Assembly (NCBI GenBank): GCA_947259355.1 | Contig: CAMYMF010000006.1 | Span: forward strand, 16,339 to 80,338 | DNA length: 64,000 nt | Source of the DNA: an uncultured Nitrospirota bacterium | GTDB taxonomy: Bacteria > CG2-30-53-67 | Direction: 5' to 3' | Part shown: piece after piece, positions 8,924 to 18,596 of the stretch | Layout of the letters: each line of letters opens with the position of its first letter | Position numbering within the stretch: position 1 is the stretch's first letter | The notes under the pieces: generated by a model | Databases searched by the model: none | Seen by the model: the letters and a program-made list of their open reading frames with translations, nothing else | Told to the model about the DNA's origin: nothing | Translations under genes and position numbers: made by a program

Positions 8924-9340
8924 CTACCGGATGAAATGAAGGAGGGTCATGAGAGACACTGCGCCGAGAATCAGGATAAGAATCAGCCCCGCCGGCATCC
9001 TCGGCGCTGCCTCACCTTCGGTGGCCGCCCGAGGTGACACAAAGGGTATCAGGCTGAGTGTTGCGAAGAGTGCGACAGGCAACAGCGCCCCGGCAATCAC
9101 CGGCGGGAGGTGACGCAGCAGCTCCTGCACCCATGCAAATATCCAGGGAGCACTGACGGCCGCAGGCGTCGTGGCCGGATCGGCCTGCTCTCCCAGCGGC
9201 GCAGGGCTGAGCAGGGACCACACCACGAGCGCCACCGAGACAGCCAGCATGGCCACCACTTCATACTGAATCAGCGTCTCCCGCGATACCCAGCTTGGAC
9301 TTCTTTCTTCTTCCGTACGTTCCATCCGATTCGTCCGCAT
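8924..9340 (-). CDS. Cytochrome b subunit IV-like membrane protein
   Basis: This 138-residue protein has three hydrophobic helices (about 27-46, 82-101 and 116-135). Between the first two helices is a segment (LGEQADPATTPA, then WIFAWVQELLRHLPP) that resembles the Qo-side PEWY-region loop of the C-terminal half of cytochrome b (PetD, subunit IV). However, the exact PEWY tetrapeptide is not present (PWIFAW instead). It follows the b6-like gene by 6 bases, as petD follows petB. It probably completes a split cytochrome b. The assignment rests mainly on position and helix layout. Confidence 0.7.
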   Translation of the reverse strand: MRTNRMERTEEERSPSWVSRETLIQYEVVAMLAVSVALVVWSLLSPAPLGEQADPATTPAAVSAPWIFAWVQELLRHLPPVIAGALLPVALFATLSLIPFVSPRAATEGEAAPRMPAGLILILILGAVSLMTLLHFIR

Positions 9341-9346
9341 GTCGGG

Positions 9347-10015
9347 CTACAGAAAGCGGCCCATATATCCCAGGCGGCTGACCTTCCAGAAGTGATAGAG
9401 CATGAACCCCAAGACCGTCATCGGCAACACAACACAGTGCCACAAATAGATTCGCGGTATCGATGCCGGCCCGTAGGTGCTCGTGCCCGCGAGGAGGCGG
9501 TGCAGGCCGTCACCGACGTAGGGGATCTCCCGGATTACGCCGAAGGCCACAAAGCCTGCCCAGTAAGTGTCCCGATCAAAGCGGAGCAGGTAGCCGCTGA
9601 AATCGATGATCACCACCAGACCCAGCAGCAGCACCCCCACCACCCAGATCCACCGCTTGGCGCCCTGATAAGAGCCCGTGAGCACCACCCGGATCATATG
9701 AAAGAGAATCAGGAGAACCAGCCACTGCCCGCCCCAGTAGTGCAGGCTACGGATTAGCTCCCCGTAGGGCACCAACTCGGTGATTTCGCGAACCGACAGA
9801 TAGGCTGCATCAGCGCCGGTGCGGTAGTGAAACATGAGCAACACTCCCGTCAGCGCCAGCACGAAGAAGAGATAGGCCGACAGCCCGCCCATGCAAAAGG
9901 TGAAGGTCAAACGAACCCGCTTGCGGGGAATCCACGGCGGGTGGACGTGGGCCAGAAGATCGATGACGCCTCCCCGGCGCTTTTTCTCCTGCCCATCCCT
10001 GACAAGGGTTGCCAT
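9347..10015 (-). CDS. Cytochrome b6-like quinol oxidoreductase subunit
   Basis: This 222-residue protein is the size of PetB/b6. It has four transmembrane helices and the two pairs of haem-ligand histidines on helices II and IV: RSLHYWGGQW followed by LFHMIRV, and YLWHCVVLP followed by LYHFWKV. Between them is the GSYQGAKRWIWVVGV loop typical of b6. Quinol oxidation through bis-haem b is the expected role. It lies 15 bases after the flavoprotein gene and before the subunit IV and multihaem c genes. No Rieske iron-sulphur gene is present in this unit or elsewhere in the window. Confidence 0.9.
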   Translation of the reverse strand: MATLVRDGQEKKRRGGVIDLLAHVHPPWIPRKRVRLTFTFCMGGLSAYLFFVLALTGVLLMFHYRTGADAAYLSVREITELVPYGELIRSLHYWGGQWLVLLILFHMIRVVLTGSYQGAKRWIWVVGVLLLGLVVIIDFSGYLLRFDRDTYWAGFVAFGVIREIPYVGDGLHRLLAGTSTYGPASIPRIYLWHCVVLPMTVLGFMLYHFWKVSRLGYMGRFL

Positions 10016-10030
10016 GACCGAAGCCCTCCG

Positions 10031-11644
10031 CTATTGTTTCCCATGCACCGTCTGCACCCCCCGGCGCGCCAATATGCGCTGGGCGCAATGCATCCCGTCA
10101 AGGGCGGAACTCACGATGCCCCCGGCGTAACCCGCGCCTTCGCCGACAGGATAGAGCCCTTCGGCAGTCACGCACGCATAGCTCTCGTTCCGGACGATGC
10201 GCACCGGCGACGATGTTCGGGTTTCCACACCGACCAGCACACCTTCGTCGGAGACAAAGCCAGGGATCTTACGATTCCAGCCGGGCAGGGCGCGCCGCAG
10301 GCCCTCTGTCACAAATCCCGGAAGCAGGCTGGTCAGATCCACCGCCGACACACCGGGCCGATAGGTCACTCGCGGCAAAGTGGCCGACGGCCGACCATTC
10401 AGGAAATCGCTGACCCGCTGGGCCGGTGCACGGTAGTCCCCGCCACCCATCCGGAAGGCCCTTTGCTCCTGCAGCCGGAGGTAAGCCAAACCCGCTAGCG
10501 GTTCGGGCGGCCCGAAATCCTTCCGGTTCACGGTCACCACCAGTCCACTGTTGGCATACCCGCTGTCGCGGCGGAAACGACTCATGCCGTTGGTCACCAC
10601 ACTGCCGGCCTCAGCATTGGCCGCGATGATCTGGCCGCCGGGGCACATGCAGAAGGAATAAACCCCACGACCGCCGACGGTGTCCCGGAAGGTGAGGCGA
10701 TAATCGGCAGGCCCCAGCCGGTCATGGCCCGCCCATCGGCCATACTGCGCTCGGTCGATCATTGCTTGCGGATGCTCTATCCGGACCCCCACCGCAAGCG
10801 GTTTCGGACGCATTTGTAGACCCGCCCGGTGCAATGTCTCATAGGTGTCCGCAGCACTGTGGCCGGTGGCCAGGATGACCGTATCCACTGCAAGCTCTTC
10901 GCCCCCATCGATGCGCAGTGCACAGACCCGCCCCTTTCGCACGATCACATCGGTCACACGGCTGTTGAATCGTATCTCCCCGCCCAGTGTTTCAATCCGC
11001 CTGCGTAGATTGACGATGACGGCACGCAGTCGATCCGTTCCGATGTGCGGTCGCGACTCATAGAGGATGTTTCCGTCTGCGCCGGCCCCCACAAATTGCT
11101 TCAAGAGCCAGGGGATCGCCTGCGAACGCTTGCCGGTGCTGAGCTTGCCATCGGAGAAAGTCCCGGCCCCGCCCTCTCCAAAACAGGCGTTGCTCTCGGA
11201 TGAGAACCCACCGCCCGACCAGAAAGCCTTTACGTCGCGCACCCGCTCCGCCATTGCGCGCCCCCGCTCCAGAACAAGGGGAGTCGCACCGGCCTCTGCC
11301 AAAATCAGGGCCGCAAAGATGCCGGCGGGACCGAACCCGACCACCACCGGTCGCTGCGCCAGACGGACTTTCCCCATGGGCGTTGCCGGTGCCTTGGGCT
11401 CGATTCGCCGAAGGCAGAGGGTGCGGTGCTTCTCAAACTTGCGAAGCAGGGCGTCCTCGTCGCAAACCATGATTTCCAACTGATAAAGAAGGCGCGCATC
11501 ATGGCGGGCATCGACGGACCTGCGAACAATACGGAGGGACCGGATGTCAGCGGGGGAGACTTTCAGGAGAGCGGCGACGGTCTTCTTCAAGTCCCCCCTG
11601 TCCTGATCGGGCGTCAGCCCGATCCCGGTCACAAGGAGAGACAT
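10031..11644 (-). CDS. FAD-dependent dehydrogenase, COG2509 type
   Basis: This 537-residue soluble flavoprotein belongs to the group of uncharacterised FAD-dependent dehydrogenases. An N-terminal domain of about 90 residues precedes the dinucleotide-binding motif VVVGFGPAGIFAA (GFGPAG at 103-108). A family signature, FGEGGAGTFSDGKL, lies near residue 155. Further along are ATGHSAADTYETL, a CPGG segment and the C-terminal GEGAGYAGGI, which closes the FAD site. The substrate is unknown. It lies 15 bases upstream of the cytochrome b gene and could be co-transcribed, but no reaction links them. Confidence 0.85.
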   Translation of the reverse strand: MSLLVTGIGLTPDQDRGDLKKTVAALLKVSPADIRSLRIVRRSVDARHDARLLYQLEIMVCDEDALLRKFEKHRTLCLRRIEPKAPATPMGKVRLAQRPVVVGFGPAGIFAALILAEAGATPLVLERGRAMAERVRDVKAFWSGGGFSSESNACFGEGGAGTFSDGKLSTGKRSQAIPWLLKQFVGAGADGNILYESRPHIGTDRLRAVIVNLRRRIETLGGEIRFNSRVTDVIVRKGRVCALRIDGGEELAVDTVILATGHSAADTYETLHRAGLQMRPKPLAVGVRIEHPQAMIDRAQYGRWAGHDRLGPADYRLTFRDTVGGRGVYSFCMCPGGQIIAANAEAGSVVTNGMSRFRRDSGYANSGLVVTVNRKDFGPPEPLAGLAYLRLQEQRAFRMGGGDYRAPAQRVSDFLNGRPSATLPRVTYRPGVSAVDLTSLLPGFVTEGLRRALPGWNRKIPGFVSDEGVLVGVETRTSSPVRIVRNESYACVTAEGLYPVGEGAGYAGGIVSSALDGMHCAQRILARRGVQTVHGKQ

Positions 11645-11816
11645 AACATTTCAGGTCAAAGATGAAAGCGCAAACATCAAAAAGCAACGAACACCAAAAT
11701 TGATGGGTTGTCGACGGCTGAACAGACGAGAGCATTCATCAGCGCCCCGTCCGAATCTTGAGCCACTATCATTGAATTTGCTTCTCTTTGATTCTTTTTC
11801 GCGCGTTCTTATTGAT

Positions 11817-13094
11817 TCAGGTTCCCATATCCCACGAGGCCAGGTACTTCTGCTGCTCTTCCGTCAACACATCGATGGCAATCCCCATGGTGGAGAGCTT
11901 CAACGAAGCCACCCAGCTATCGATTTCCTGCGGCACCTTATACACCTTGGGGCCGAGGCTCCCTTTTTGCGTCACAGCATATTCGGAAGCCAACGCCTGG
12001 GTGGCAAAGCTCATGTCCATGACACTGGCCGGATGGCCTTCCGCCGCGGACAGATTGATCAGACGCCCCTCGGCGAGGACATAGACCTTTCGGCCGTCTT
12101 CCAGGGTGTGTTCATCAACAAAGTTCCGAACGTCCTTTCGGACGTTTTTCGACAGAGCGTTCAGAGCCACCAGGTCTAGCTCTACGTCGAAGTGCCCCGA
12201 GTTGCAGACCATGCACCCGTCCTTCATGACCTGAAAATGTTCTTTGCGCACCACGTGGATGTCTCCGGTTAGGGTGCAGATAAGATCCGCCTGCGGGGCC
12301 GCCTCCAGCATCGGCATCACCCGGAAACCGTCCATGGCGGCCTCGATGGCCTTGATGGGATCCACCTCGGTGACGATCACGTTGGCACCCATGCCCCGCG
12401 TCCGCATGGCAAAGCCACGGCCGCACCACCCGTAACCGGCGGTCACCACTGTCTTGCCCGCGAGCAGAATATCCGTGGCCCGGATGATGCCGTCCACCGT
12501 GGACTGACCCGTTCCGTAGCGATTGTCGAAGAGATGCTTGGTGTCGGCATCGTTCACCGCAATCACCGGAAAGAGGAGCGCATTGTCCTTTTCCATGGCC
12601 TTGAGACGGATGACACCGGTCGTGGTCTCTTCCATGCTCGCCACGATTTGACCGGCCAGATCGGCATGTTTGGCATGGATGGAGGAGACCAAATCGGCGC
12701 CGTCGTCCATGGTAATGTGGGGGCCATGCGCGATGGCCGCGTCAATATGGGCATAGAAGGTGTCGCGGTCCTCTCCCTTGATGGCGTAAACGGCAATGCC
12801 GTAATGGTGCACCAGTGCCGCGGCCACATCGTCCTGGGTGGACAAGGGGTTCGAGGCACAGAGCAGCACATCGGCCCCTCCGGCCTTCAGCGTACGAACC
12901 AGATTGGCCGTCTCCGCCGTAACATGGAGGCAGGCCGACATCTTCATCCCCGCCAGGGGGCGCTCCTTTTCAAACCGCTTTCGCACCTCACGCAGCACAG
13001 GCATATCCTGATCGGCCCATTCAATACGCTGCCGCCCCTTGTCGGCCTGCTCGGGCACCGCGATGTCACATTTCACTTGGGTTTTGGTGCTCAT
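11817..13094 (-). CDS. ahcY: Adenosylhomocysteinase
   Basis: This 425-residue NAD-dependent enzyme hydrolyses S-adenosylhomocysteine to adenosine and homocysteine. It recycles the product of the SAM made by the upstream metK. Typical segments are ACLHVTAETANLV near the start, EETTTGVIRL, NRYGTGQSTVDGI, the NAD-binding GYGWCGRGFA, and the C-terminal part. It is preceded by AAGGAG at 13100-13105. The 213-base leader between metK and ahcY can fold into a nested hairpin structure, described separately. The length suits the archaeal/bacterial short form lacking the 40-residue insert of many proteobacterial enzymes. Confidence 0.96.
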   Translation of the reverse strand: MSTKTQVKCDIAVPEQADKGRQRIEWADQDMPVLREVRKRFEKERPLAGMKMSACLHVTAETANLVRTLKAGGADVLLCASNPLSTQDDVAAALVHHYGIAVYAIKGEDRDTFYAHIDAAIAHGPHITMDDGADLVSSIHAKHADLAGQIVASMEETTTGVIRLKAMEKDNALLFPVIAVNDADTKHLFDNRYGTGQSTVDGIIRATDILLAGKTVVTAGYGWCGRGFAMRTRGMGANVIVTEVDPIKAIEAAMDGFRVMPMLEAAPQADLICTLTGDIHVVRKEHFQVMKDGCMVCNSGHFDVELDLVALNALSKNVRKDVRNFVDEHTLEDGRKVYVLAEGRLINLSAAEGHPASVMDMSFATQALASEYAVTQKGSLGPKVYKVPQEIDSWVASLKLSTMGIAIDVLTEEQQKYLASWDMGT

Positions 13095-13114
13095 GCGTTC
13101 TCCTTTCTATACAG

Positions 13115-13253
13115 CGCGACATAACTTCACATACCTTTGTTGCTTTCTCGTCTCGTCGTCACAGCGCACGATGCGTACGCCTCACGCCTCGACTTCGTCG
13201 CGCCTCGGTCTGTTTTGTTCTGTCGCTCTGTATGCGTATCTATCTATGTCGCG
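13115..13253 (-). ncRNA. Candidate structured leader RNA of ahcY
   Basis: On the transcript strand the leader can form a long-range 9-bp helix (13245-13253 with 13115-13123) that encloses three further helices. These are a 6-bp helix (13230-13235 with 13129-13134), a hairpin CGAC-GAA-GUCG (13190-13200), and a 7-bp hairpin with CAU loop (13164-13180). The outer helix closes 10 bases before the Shine-Dalgarno sequence. I do not see the conserved core of the SAH or SAM riboswitch classes. It is a prediction from pairing only. Confidence 0.4.
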
Positions 13254-13263
13254 ATGTAAATGT

Positions 13264-13297
13264 CCATTTTCTATTTCCCATTTACCATTTTCTATTT
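13264..13297. repeat. Short A/T-rich direct repeat after metK
   Basis: CCATTTTCTATTT occurs twice (13264-13276 and 13285-13297) with a 21-base period in the metK-ahcY gap. It is a local low-complexity stretch with no known role. Confidence 0.5.
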
Positions 13298-13307
13298 ACA
13301 AGTTTCT

Positions 13308-14495
13308 CTAGAGTCCGGCGAGCCGCCGCAGTTCATCGGCCATGTCCGTCCGCTCCCAGGTGAACCCCTCCCCCTTGGGCCACAGAATCCCCTCGGGGCT
13401 TCTGCCGAAATGCCCGTACGCCGCCGTGGGCTTGTAAATCGGCCGCTTCAGGTCCAGCTGCCGTATGATCGCTGCGGGGCGCATGTCGAAAACCTCCCGG
13501 ATGATAGAAACGGTCTTTTCATAGGGAATTCGTTCCGTCGCAAAGGTATCGATATGAACTGAAACGGGCTGGGCGACACCGATGGCATAGGCCAACTGCA
13601 CCTCACACTTGTCTGCGATGCCCGAGGCCACCACATTCTTCGCGATGTAACGGGAGATGTAAGCACCGGAGCGGTCTACCTTGGAGGGGTCCTTGCCGGA
13701 AAAGCAGCCGCCGCCATGGCTGCCGACACCCCCATAGGTATCAACGATGATCTTCCGACCTGTGAGTCCGCAATCGCCCTGGGGTCCGCCGATCACAAAA
13801 CGTCCCGTGGGGTTGATGTGGTAGATCACACTCTCCTCATCCAGAAGCTCAGGCGGGATGACCGGTTTGATCACCTTTTCGATCAGATCTTCCCGAATTT
13901 CCTTCAACGTAATATCGGGACTGTGCTGAGTCGACACAACGACAGTGTGCACACGTTTGGGCGTCCCGTTGTCATACTCCACGGTCACCTGAGACTTGCC
14001 GTCGGGCCGGAGATAATCGAGAATGTCCTCTTTGCGGACCTCCGAGAGTCGGCGGGTCAGCTTGTGCGCCAGGCTGATGGGCAACGGCATATATTCGGCC
14101 GTCTCGTTCGTGGCGTAGCCGAACATGAGCCCCTGGTCTCCGGCTCCCTGCTCATGCTGGGTTTCCCGATCGACACCCATGGCAATGTCAGTCGACTGTT
14201 CATCGATGGAAGTAATGACGGCGCACGTTTCGTAATCGAAACCGTATTTGGCACGCGTATATCCGATGTCCCGGATGGTCTCCCGTACGATCCTCGGGAT
14301 GTCTACATAGCAGCCGGTCGTAATCTCTCCCGCCACCATGGCCAGACCGGTGGTGACCAGGGTTTCGCAAGCCACCCGACCGTTGGGATCTTCCAAGAGA
14401 ATGGCATCGAGAATGGCATCGGAAATCTGATCTGCAATCTTATCGGGGTGCCCCTCAGTGACCGACTCGGATGTAAACAGATATTTCCTAGACAT
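13308..14495 (-). CDS. metK: S-adenosylmethionine synthase
   Basis: This 395-residue enzyme makes SAM from methionine and ATP. The three-domain family pattern is complete. It opens with [21 protein letters not shown], followed by [28 protein letters not shown] and then [16 protein letters not shown], including the P-loop-like glycine segment. A ribosome site AGGAGGACAGC lies just upstream of the ATG. With ahcY downstream it forms the SAM cycle core; metH or metE is not seen in this window. Confidence 0.97.
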   Translation of the reverse strand: MSRKYLFTSESVTEGHPDKIADQISDAILDAILLEDPNGRVACETLVTTGLAMVAGEITTGCYVDIPRIVRETIRDIGYTRAKYGFDYETCAVITSIDEQSTDIAMGVDRETQHEQGAGDQGLMFGYATNETAEYMPLPISLAHKLTRRLSEVRKEDILDYLRPDGKSQVTVEYDNGTPKRVHTVVVSTQHSPDITLKEIREDLIEKVIKPVIPPELLDEESVIYHINPTGRFVIGGPQGDCGLTGRKIIVDTYGGVGSHGGGCFSGKDPSKVDRSGAYISRYIAKNVVASGIADKCEVQLAYAIGVAQPVSVHIDTFATERIPYEKTVSIIREVFDMRPAAIIRQLDLKRPIYKPTAAYGHFGRSPEGILWPKGEGFTWERTDMADELRRLAGL

Positions 14496-14630
14496 GCTGT
14501 CCTCCTCGCGTCAAGAAGTGGCCCTTCCGGGCTTCGGCCGACATCCTTTTCCCGTATCCGTCGGAAGAAGCTCTTGTCATGATGGCCGCAGGGGTGGTGC
14601 GGATTGAACCGGTCCCGGGAGCTGGTGTCG

Positions 14631-15146
14631 TCAAAACTGCAGTAAGGAGAATACAGGGTACCCGTCGAGCTTCTCTCTTCCCTTCAGGAATGCCAGCTCG
14701 ACCAGAAACGCACACTCCACGATATTGCCCTGGAGCTTTTCCACAAGGTCAACGGCGGCTTTAATGGTCCCACCTGTGGCGATGAGGTCATCGGCGATCA
14801 AGACCTGCTGACCCGGCGCAATCGCGTCCTGATGGATCTCGAGCTGATCCGTGCCATATTCCAGCTCATAGACTGTCTTGTGCGTCTTGTAGGGGAGCTT
14901 GCCAGGTTTTCGCACCAGGATCACGCCGGCCCCCAGACGATAGGCCAGGGCCGAACCGATCACGAACCCCCGGGACTCGATGCCCACCACGAGGTCGATC
15001 TTTTGATCGATATAGCGATTGGCCAGGGTGTCTATGGCCTTGGCAAACCCCCGTTTGTCGGACAGCAGGGTCGTGATGTCCTTGAACACAATCCCCTTCT
15101 TCGGGAAGTCCGGGATGTCACGAATCATTTGTTTCAGTGAATCCAT
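14631..15146 (-). CDS. apt: Adenine phosphoribosyltransferase
   Basis: This 171-residue purine salvage enzyme converts adenine and PRPP to AMP. The PRPP-binding motif [13 protein letters not shown] is clear in the second half. The N-terminal [21 protein letters not shown] and the [14 protein letters not shown] segment are family-typical. Placed beside metK and ahcY, it can recover the adenine ring released from SAH/SAM-derived nucleosides. A ribosome site (GGGAGAAGCC) precedes the ATG. Confidence 0.96.
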   Translation of the reverse strand: MDSLKQMIRDIPDFPKKGIVFKDITTLLSDKRGFAKAIDTLANRYIDQKIDLVVGIESRGFVIGSALAYRLGAGVILVRKPGKLPYKTHKTVYELEYGTDQLEIHQDAIAPGQQVLIADDLIATGGTIKAAVDLVEKLQGNIVECAFLVELAFLKGREKLDGYPVFSLLQF

Positions 15147-15186
15147 AGGCTTCTCCCTGCGATGACAGCCTGCGGCCCAATGGGTC

Positions 15187-16176
15187 TCACAAAATCTCGT
15201 CCAGAATCAGTTCTTCCTGTGCGATGATATAGCGAAGCTTCTTCAGTGCGGACGATTCAATCTGCCGGATGCGCTCCCGGGTCACGCCGAACTCCTCGCC
15301 AATCTTTTCCAGGGTCTTGGGCTCGCCGTCCTCAAGACCGAACCGCAAGATGACCACGTTTTTTTCATTTTCTGTCAGCTTGTCGAGCCAGTTTGCGATC
15401 ATGTCGTGGCGCTTGATGCCCTCCACGATATCGTCGGGAGACAGAATCGACTGATCCTCTATGACGTCTTTCAGTGAGTTCTCCTGCTTCTCGCCGATCG
15501 GCATATCCAGGGACTGGGTCGAACGGACCACCTGCATGACTTCTTTCACTTTTTCCACCGTCGTCTCCATCACCGCGGCCAGTTCATCCATGGTGGGCTC
15601 GCGCCCCTTGGCCTGAATCTGCTCCCGCAACACCTTGATGAAACGGTTGATCTTCTCGTCCACATGGATGGGCAGCCGGATGGTCCGGGTCTGATTGACC
15701 AGGGCCCGTTCGATGGCCTGACGGATCCACCACGATGCGTAGGTGCTGAACTTAAAACCCTTCTTATACTGGAACCGCTCGACTGCCTTGATCAGGCCGA
15801 TATTGCCCTCTTCAATCAGGTCGAGGAAGGGGAGGCCCCGATTGATGTAGCGTTTGGCAATACTGACCACCAGACGAAGGTTGGATTCGATCATTTTCTG
15901 GCGGGCCGCCTTGTCCTTCCGCCAGACCTTCTTGGCCAGCTTCACCTCTTCTTCGGGGGTCAGGAGGGGAATCTGGCTGATCTCCCGCAGGTAAATCTTG
16001 ATCGTATCGAGGGACGGGGAGACGTTTTTCTTTGCCGTCTTGACTTTCTTTTTCGGGGTGGATACTTCCTTTTCTTCGAAATCGATCTCGCCGTCCTCCG
16101 CCTCATTGGCAAGGGCATCCTGGCCTTCTTCTTCGGATGGATCCTGCCGTTTTTGAATCACAGACCACCTCTGCAT
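15187..16176 (-). CDS. rpoS: RNA polymerase sigma factor, RpoS/group-2 type
   Basis: This 329-residue sigma-70 family factor has a charged N-terminal tail of about 55 residues rich in Glu and Lys. Region 1.2 ([19 protein letters not shown]) comes next, followed by 2.1-2.4 ([28 protein letters not shown]), region 3 and 4.2 ([20 protein letters not shown]). It lacks region 1.1 and the long non-conserved insert of RpoD, and its place after surE-pcm matches rpoS in other bacteria. It is expected to direct a general-stress or stationary-phase regulon. The assignment to RpoS rather than another group-2 factor is by size and context. Confidence 0.9.
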   Translation of the reverse strand: MQRWSVIQKRQDPSEEEGQDALANEAEDGEIDFEEKEVSTPKKKVKTAKKNVSPSLDTIKIYLREISQIPLLTPEEEVKLAKKVWRKDKAARQKMIESNLRLVVSIAKRYINRGLPFLDLIEEGNIGLIKAVERFQYKKGFKFSTYASWWIRQAIERALVNQTRTIRLPIHVDEKINRFIKVLREQIQAKGREPTMDELAAVMETTVEKVKEVMQVVRSTQSLDMPIGEKQENSLKDVIEDQSILSPDDIVEGIKRHDMIANWLDKLTENEKNVVILRFGLEDGEPKTLEKIGEEFGVTRERIRQIESSALKKLRYIIAQEELILDEIL

Positions 16177-16191
16177 TGTGAAGAATGCGTT

Positions 16192-16220
16192 ATTTTATAA
16201 CATCTTACGGCTAAAAACAA
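16192..16220 (-). promoter_or_regulatory. Sigma-70 promoter for the rpoS-like gene
   Basis: On the minus strand TTGTTT (16215-16220) and TAAAAT (16192-16197) are separated by 17 bases. They lie directly upstream of the sigma factor gene in an A/T-rich patch. Confidence 0.5.
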
Positions 16221-16304
16221 GAAAATAACGAAATAGCCAACCATGGCAGGTCAAGCCTGTCTGCCAGGAACCTGCGGTGACGTCCACCCAGGACTCGGAA
16301 AAAC

Positions 16305-16381
<77 letters not shown>

Positions 16382-16391
16382 ATCCCGTTTT

Positions 16392-16997
16392 CTACGTTCC
16401 GTCCTCCTGGGATACCGCACGAACAGACATTTTCTTGACGACATAGAATCCGCCCAGCAGAAACAAAATGAACAGGACGGAGAGAAGGTTGAAATACCGT
16501 TCGATGAATCCAGTAATATAGTCTCCAAAAATGCGAATCAGACCGGCCACCAAAAAGAACCGGGCACCGCGGCTCAGAAAGGATACAAGAAGGAATTTTG
16601 TAAAGTCAATATAAAAAACCCCGGCGGAAATGGTAAAAATCTTGTAGGGAAGCGGGGTAAAACCGGCAATGCCGATGGCCCAGGCTTCGTATTTCTGAAA
16701 GTAGTCATGGACCATCCGGATCTTTGGCTCGGAAACGAATTTTCCCAGCAGGGGACGGCCCCCTTTCAGACCGATTCCGTAACCGAAGGCTCCGCCCGCG
16801 GTGGAGCCCAATGTGCAGACCAAGGCGTAGAAGAGGGCCTGCTCCGGTGTGTTGAGGGCCATCACGATCAGTAGCAGATCGGGCGGAATGGGGAAGAAGG
16901 AGGACTCGGCGAAGGCCAGCGCAAAAAGCGCCACCACAGCATTGTCAGACTGGGCCCAGGCAACCGTCCAGGCTTTCAGGTCATGAATCCATTCCAC
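16392..16997 (-). CDS. YqaA/DedA-family inner-membrane protein
   Basis: This protein of about 201 residues belongs to the SNARE-associated/DedA superfamily, YqaA branch, some members of which are lipid scramblases or flippases. Several membrane helices are visible. The family's FAESSFFPIPPDLLLIVMAL and GSTAGGAFGYGIG patterns are present, with the re-entrant GFTPLPYKIFTISAG (with conserved Pro and Lys) in the middle. I chose the GTG at 16997 because GGAGGG lies 8 bases before it. It then overlaps the end of pcm by 17 bases. An upstream ATG would extend it deep into pcm without support. Confidence 0.87.
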   Translation of the reverse strand: MEWIHDLKAWTVAWAQSDNAVVALFALAFAESSFFPIPPDLLLIVMALNTPEQALFYALVCTLGSTAGGAFGYGIGLKGGRPLLGKFVSEPKIRMVHDYFQKYEAWAIGIAGFTPLPYKIFTISAGVFYIDFTKFLLVSFLSRGARFFLVAGLIRIFGDYITGFIERYFNLLSVLFILFLLGGFYVVKKMSVRAVSQEDGT

Positions 16998-17676
16998 CGG
17001 TGGCTCCCTCCGGGGCGGGGCCCCTCTTCTCCCAGCCGAACCTGCCAATGAGCGGCACAAACTGGCAGGCGGCCAAGTCGATGCGATCGATCCCCGAAGG
17101 TCGCCGGATGACCTTCACCAGCCGTTGCGAGCGGCGGTCCCCCAGGGGGATCACCATCCGCCCTCCCACCCGGAGCTGCGCCACCAGATAGTCCGGCACC
17201 CGGGGCGACATGGCGGAGACCACAATGGCATCAAAGGGGGCCTTATCCGGCCATCCGTAGGTGCCGTCGCCAATCCTGAGCGCCACGTTGCTAAACCCCA
17301 GGCTATCCAATCGTCGCCACGCGAGTTTGGACAACGGTGCGACCCGCTCCATGCTGAAGACCCGCTGGGCGAGATGGGCCAGCAGGGCGGTTTGATACCC
17401 CGAACCACCGCCGATCTCGAGCACGCTGTCGTTTTCGGACAACGCAAGCACTTGCAGAATGGCTGCCAACGTGGTCGGCTGGGAAATGGTCTGGCCGAAA
17501 CCAATGGGAAGGGATGTATCCTCATAGGCCCGGGACTGCAACACCTCCTCGACAAAGAGATGCCGGGGCACCGCAGCAAAGGCTGCCAGGATTCTCCCGT
17601 CACGAACCCCTGCCTTCGGGAGAACCTTTTCCACCAGTTGCTTCCGGGCTATTTCGGGGTGGCTGTACTGCACCAT
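16981..17676 (-). CDS. pcm: Protein-L-isoaspartate O-methyltransferase
   Basis: This 231-residue SAM-dependent repair methyltransferase methylates isoaspartyl residues in aged proteins. Motif I is VLEIGGGSGYQTALLA. The family signature around LPIGFGQTISQPTTLAAILQ is present, as are the later PDKAPFDAIVVSA and GGRMVIPLG motifs. It sits between surE and yqaA, and the surE-pcm pairing with a downstream rpoS-type gene is widely conserved. It uses the SAM supplied by the nearby metK product. Confidence 0.95.
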   Translation of the reverse strand: MVQYSHPEIARKQLVEKVLPKAGVRDGRILAAFAAVPRHLFVEEVLQSRAYEDTSLPIGFGQTISQPTTLAAILQVLALSENDSVLEIGGGSGYQTALLAHLAQRVFSMERVAPLSKLAWRRLDSLGFSNVALRIGDGTYGWPDKAPFDAIVVSAMSPRVPDYLVAQLRVGGRMVIPLGDRRSQRLVKVIRRPSGIDRIDLAACQFVPLIGRFGWEKRGPAPEGATGGMDS

Positions 17677-17800
17677 GGTTCTGAAGACACCGCCCTTTCA
17701 GCCTGAACAAGTTGCGCAAGACCGCTCCGCCGGAACCGCAAGGCGGAGAGAACGGCGGAAGCGATCGGACATCCCGGCGATTCGTGCCCCCTGCTGGGGG

Positions 17801-18544
17801 TCATCGCGACAGGATATCGGCAATCTCCTGCAGCGCGCCGTGATGGGTCATGTCGAGATGGAGCGGGGTGACCGAGACATAGCCCTGCTCGATGGCTTCG
17901 TAGTCTGTATCGACCTGGCTCTCCGGCACCACCTCTTCACCGCCGATCCAGTAATAGGGACGCCCGCGCGGGTCCGTCTTCGCGACGACCGGATCCTTGA
18001 ATATGCGCCGTCCCATGCGGGTGACCCGCATCCCGAGGATCCGCCCGGCTGGCATGTTGGGGATATTCACGTTCAACAACGTATCGGGGGGCAACCCGTG
18101 CTTCGCCACCCGGGCCGTGAGATCGAGTACGCGTTCGGCGGCCTCGGCGAAACGCATGTTGCTGTTTCCCACCAGAGAGACAGCGATGGAAGGAATCCCC
18201 AAAAGGGCACCCTCCATGGCGGCCGAGACCGTTCCGGAATAGGTGATGTTGTCGCCGAGATTGCCGCCGCGGTTGATTCCGGAGACGACGAGGGTCGGTT
18301 TTTCTTTCAGAATACTGTGCACGGCCAGCGTCACGCAATCGGTGGGGGTTCCGTTAACGCTGTACACATCGGTGTCGAGGCTCTCCACGCGAAGCGGTTT
18401 GTGTAGGGTCAACGCGTGCCCCACCGCGCTCCGCTCCCGGTCGGGGGCCACCACCACCACACGACCGAGGGTACCCAGGGTCCGGGCCAAGGCCTGAATT
18501 CCGTGAGCCGTCACCCCATCATCGTTGGAAACAAGAATAAGCAA
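17801..18544 (-). CDS. surE: 5'/3'-nucleotidase SurE
   Basis: This 247-residue metal-dependent nucleotidase acts on nucleoside monophosphates. The N-terminal LLILVSNDDG carries the metal-binding Asp pair. AVAPDRERSA-like VVAPDRERSAVGHALT, NGTPTDCV and SGINRGGNLGDNITYSGTVSAAMEG are all present. I place the start at the TTG at 18544, because GGAGGAG precedes it and because a longer reading would run back through the tRNA-Pro gene. It leads the surE-pcm-yqaA group. Confidence 0.94.
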   Translation of the reverse strand: MLILVSNDDGVTAHGIQALARTLGTLGRVVVVAPDRERSAVGHALTLHKPLRVESLDTDVYSVNGTPTDCVTLAVHSILKEKPTLVVSGINRGGNLGDNITYSGTVSAAMEGALLGIPSIAVSLVGNSNMRFAEAAERVLDLTARVAKHGLPPDTLLNVNIPNMPAGRILGMRVTRMGRRIFKDPVVAKTDPRGRPYYWIGGEEVVPESQVDTDYEAIEQGYVSVTPLHLDMTHHGALQEIADILSR

Positions 18545-18596
18545 CGCCGCTCTCCTCCGGACTCCGATCCAACCCGGTCCGAGACCCGCACAAACG

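Noticed and set aside
13095..13307. SAH or SAM riboswitch before ahcY
   Set aside because: The conserved core strings of the known SAH and SAM classes are not found. Only an unassigned structure is claimed.
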